Below are positions 6,967-7,538 of a DNA stretch of 7,538 nt, piece after piece (the first letter of the stretch is position 1; each line of letters opens with the position of its first letter). The stretch is from an uncultured Lachnospiraceae bacterium (lineage in GTDB: Bacteria > Bacillota > Clostridia > Lachnospirales > Lachnospiraceae). Location of the stretch: NCBI GenBank assembly GCA_905193085.1, contig CAJJNI010000117.1, positions 1-7,538 on the forward strand, in the 5' to 3' direction. The notes under the pieces were generated by a model. The model did no database searches, had not been told where the DNA came from, and worked only from the letters and a program-made list of their open reading frames with translations. Made by a program: the position numbers and the translations under genes.

Positions 6967-6978
6967 CTACACATGTAG
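6967..6978. promoter_or_regulatory. BlaI/MecI/CopY-type operator TACAnnTGTA
   Basis: CTACA-CA-TGTAG is a perfect 5-bp-arm dyad with the TACAnnTGTA core (6968-6977) known for the BlaI/MecI/CopY repressor family. It overlaps or follows the predicted transcription start of the repressor gene, a normal arrangement for autorepression. A looser TACA...TGTA pair with a 7-nt spacer follows at 6991-7005 and may be a second contact. Confidence 0.7.
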
Positions 6979-7034
6979 AACTTGTTTTTTTACAGTTTAT
7001 GTGTAGATTATTTATAGAAATGAAGGGATTTATT

Positions 7035-7400
7035 ATGAAAAGATTACCAGATTCAGAATTTGAATTAATGTTGGAGATTTGGAACAGTGACAAGCCTGTG
7101 TGTGCACTTGATTTAAAAGACATCTTTGCAGACACAAAAGGATGGGCAATTACAACAATCTTAACAATGCTTGGCCGTCTTGAAAGCAAAGGTTTTGTAT
7201 CCAAAGAAAAGAAAGGCAAAACTTTCTACTTCACACCAATTATAACTAAAGAAGAATATGCTGCAGGCTATGGCAATTTCTTTCTCCAGAAAATGTTTGG
7301 AAATTCAATTAAAAACTTTGTTGCATGTCTTGCAACATCAAAGGAAGTATCTAAAAAAGACCTTGATGAATTAAGACAGTATCTTGACGAACAGAAATAA
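7035..7400 (+). CDS. BlaI/MecI family transcriptional repressor
   Basis: A 121-residue winged-helix DNA-binding repressor, the usual family length. The N-terminal half (1-70) carries the pattern E..LMLEIWNSDKPVCALDL, then the recognition-helix region WAITTILTMLGRLESKGF (37-54) and the wing KEKKGKTFYFTP (57-68). The C-terminal half (75-121) is the helical dimerization part ending in a charged tail. In known systems a BlaR1/MecR1 sensor triggers cleavage of the repressor at an Asn-Phe bond. Aligned without gaps to MecI, that position here is Cys98-Leu99, while an Asn94-Phe95 lies four residues earlier. The ATG at 7035 is chosen because AAGGGA (7023-7028) precedes it by 6 nt and because the longer open frame begins upstream of the promoter. 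A probable BlaR1-like gene follows 31 nt downstream. The real target, beta-lactam related or not, is not visible. Confidence 0.92.
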   Translation: MKRLPDSEFELMLEIWNSDKPVCALDLKDIFADTKGWAITTILTMLGRLESKGFVSKEKKGKTFYFTPIITKEEYAAGYGNFFLQKMFGNSIKNFVACLATSKEVSKKDLDELRQYLDEQK

Positions 7401-7418
7401 CTCTGTATTCTACTAAAG

Positions 7419-7427
7419 AAGGAGGGG
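7419..7427 (+). promoter_or_regulatory. Strong ribosome binding site of the downstream membrane protein
   Basis: AAGGAGGGG, with AGGAGG at 7420-7425, ends a few nt before the ATG at 7432. It is near-consensus and supports the start of the partial gene that follows. Confidence 0.85.
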
Positions 7428-7431
7428 TTTT

Positions 7432-7538
7432 ATGGATGTTTTCATTACAAATTTAATTTTTGTATCTTTATGTGTGGGGGTTTTAATTTTATTACTTAGT
7501 TTCACTCAGGCAATTTTCAAGAAGAAATACCAGATTAA
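7432..7538 (+). CDS. N-terminus of a membrane protein, probably BlaR1/MecR1-like M56 peptidase (3' partial)
   Basis: Only 35 residues are visible before the window ends. They form a short lead (MDVFITN), one long hydrophobic segment of about 18-20 residues (LIFVSLCVGVLILLLS region) and a basic patch FKKKYQ. This fits the first membrane helix and cytoplasmic loop of BlaR1-type M56 zinc metalloproteases, which sense a cell-envelope signal and inactivate the BlaI-type repressor. The fragment alone is not diagnostic. The call rests mainly on its place 31 nt after the repressor gene in the same operon, and the HEXXH active site is beyond the window. It could be another small membrane protein. Confidence 0.65.
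   Translation, partial: MDVFITNLIFVSLCVGVLILLLSFTQAIFKKKYQI

Noticed and set aside
6906..7034. Longer N-terminus for the BlaI-like repressor, starting at ATG 6906 or ATG 7020
   Set aside because: 6906 lies upstream of the promoter and the predicted start point; the ATG at 7020 has the ribosome binding site inside its own codons. The family length and AAGGGA spacing fit ATG 7035.

Overview
The window looks like chromosome from a low-GC Gram-positive anaerobe, most likely a clostridial gut bacterium of the Lachnospiraceae type. This is inferred from AT-rich coding sequence, strong AGGAG-type ribosome binding sites, sigma-A style promoters (TTGACA / TATAAT-like), a fermentative AdhE, and a BlaI/BlaR1-type pair. 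No rRNA, tRNA, CRISPR array, transposase or phage gene is visible. Species cannot be decided from the sequence alone.

Layout: bases 2-1393 (+) hold the 3' part of an ABC-F translation-factor ATPase cut by the window edge. It is followed after 24 nt by a D-2-hydroxyacid dehydrogenase of the glycerate dehydrogenase/hydroxypyruvate reductase type (1418-2368, +), probably in the same transcript. A MATE-family efflux transporter (2441-3781, -) converges on that pair. A 72-nt gap separates the convergent genes, and an imperfect inverted repeat there reaches into the MATE 3' end. Upstream of MATE lies a 361-nt gene-free stretch (3782-4142). It holds a roughly 195-bp imperfect palindrome with perfect 14-bp ends, an internal hairpin, a candidate promoter for MATE, and a separate 10-bp stem hairpin. 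Next is adhE (4143-6755, -), the bifunctional acetaldehyde/alcohol dehydrogenase that regenerates NAD+ in fermentation. Its start is best placed at a GTG preceded by a strong ribosome binding site.

A 279-nt divergent region (6756-7034) carries a good promoter on each strand, a dyad just downstream of the predicted adhE start point, and a TACAnnTGTA operator at the predicted start point of the rightward transcript. That transcript encodes a BlaI/MecI-family repressor (7035-7400, +) and the start of a membrane protein, probably a BlaR1-like M56 sensor peptidase (from 7432, cut by the window end). The repressor probably controls its own operon, and several more TACA/TGTA pairs lie between it and the adhE promoter.

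The genes are mostly ordinary. The parts that most deserve a second look are non-coding: the palindromic element upstream of MATE, and the operator-rich region between adhE and blaI. I found no convincing wholly new system.
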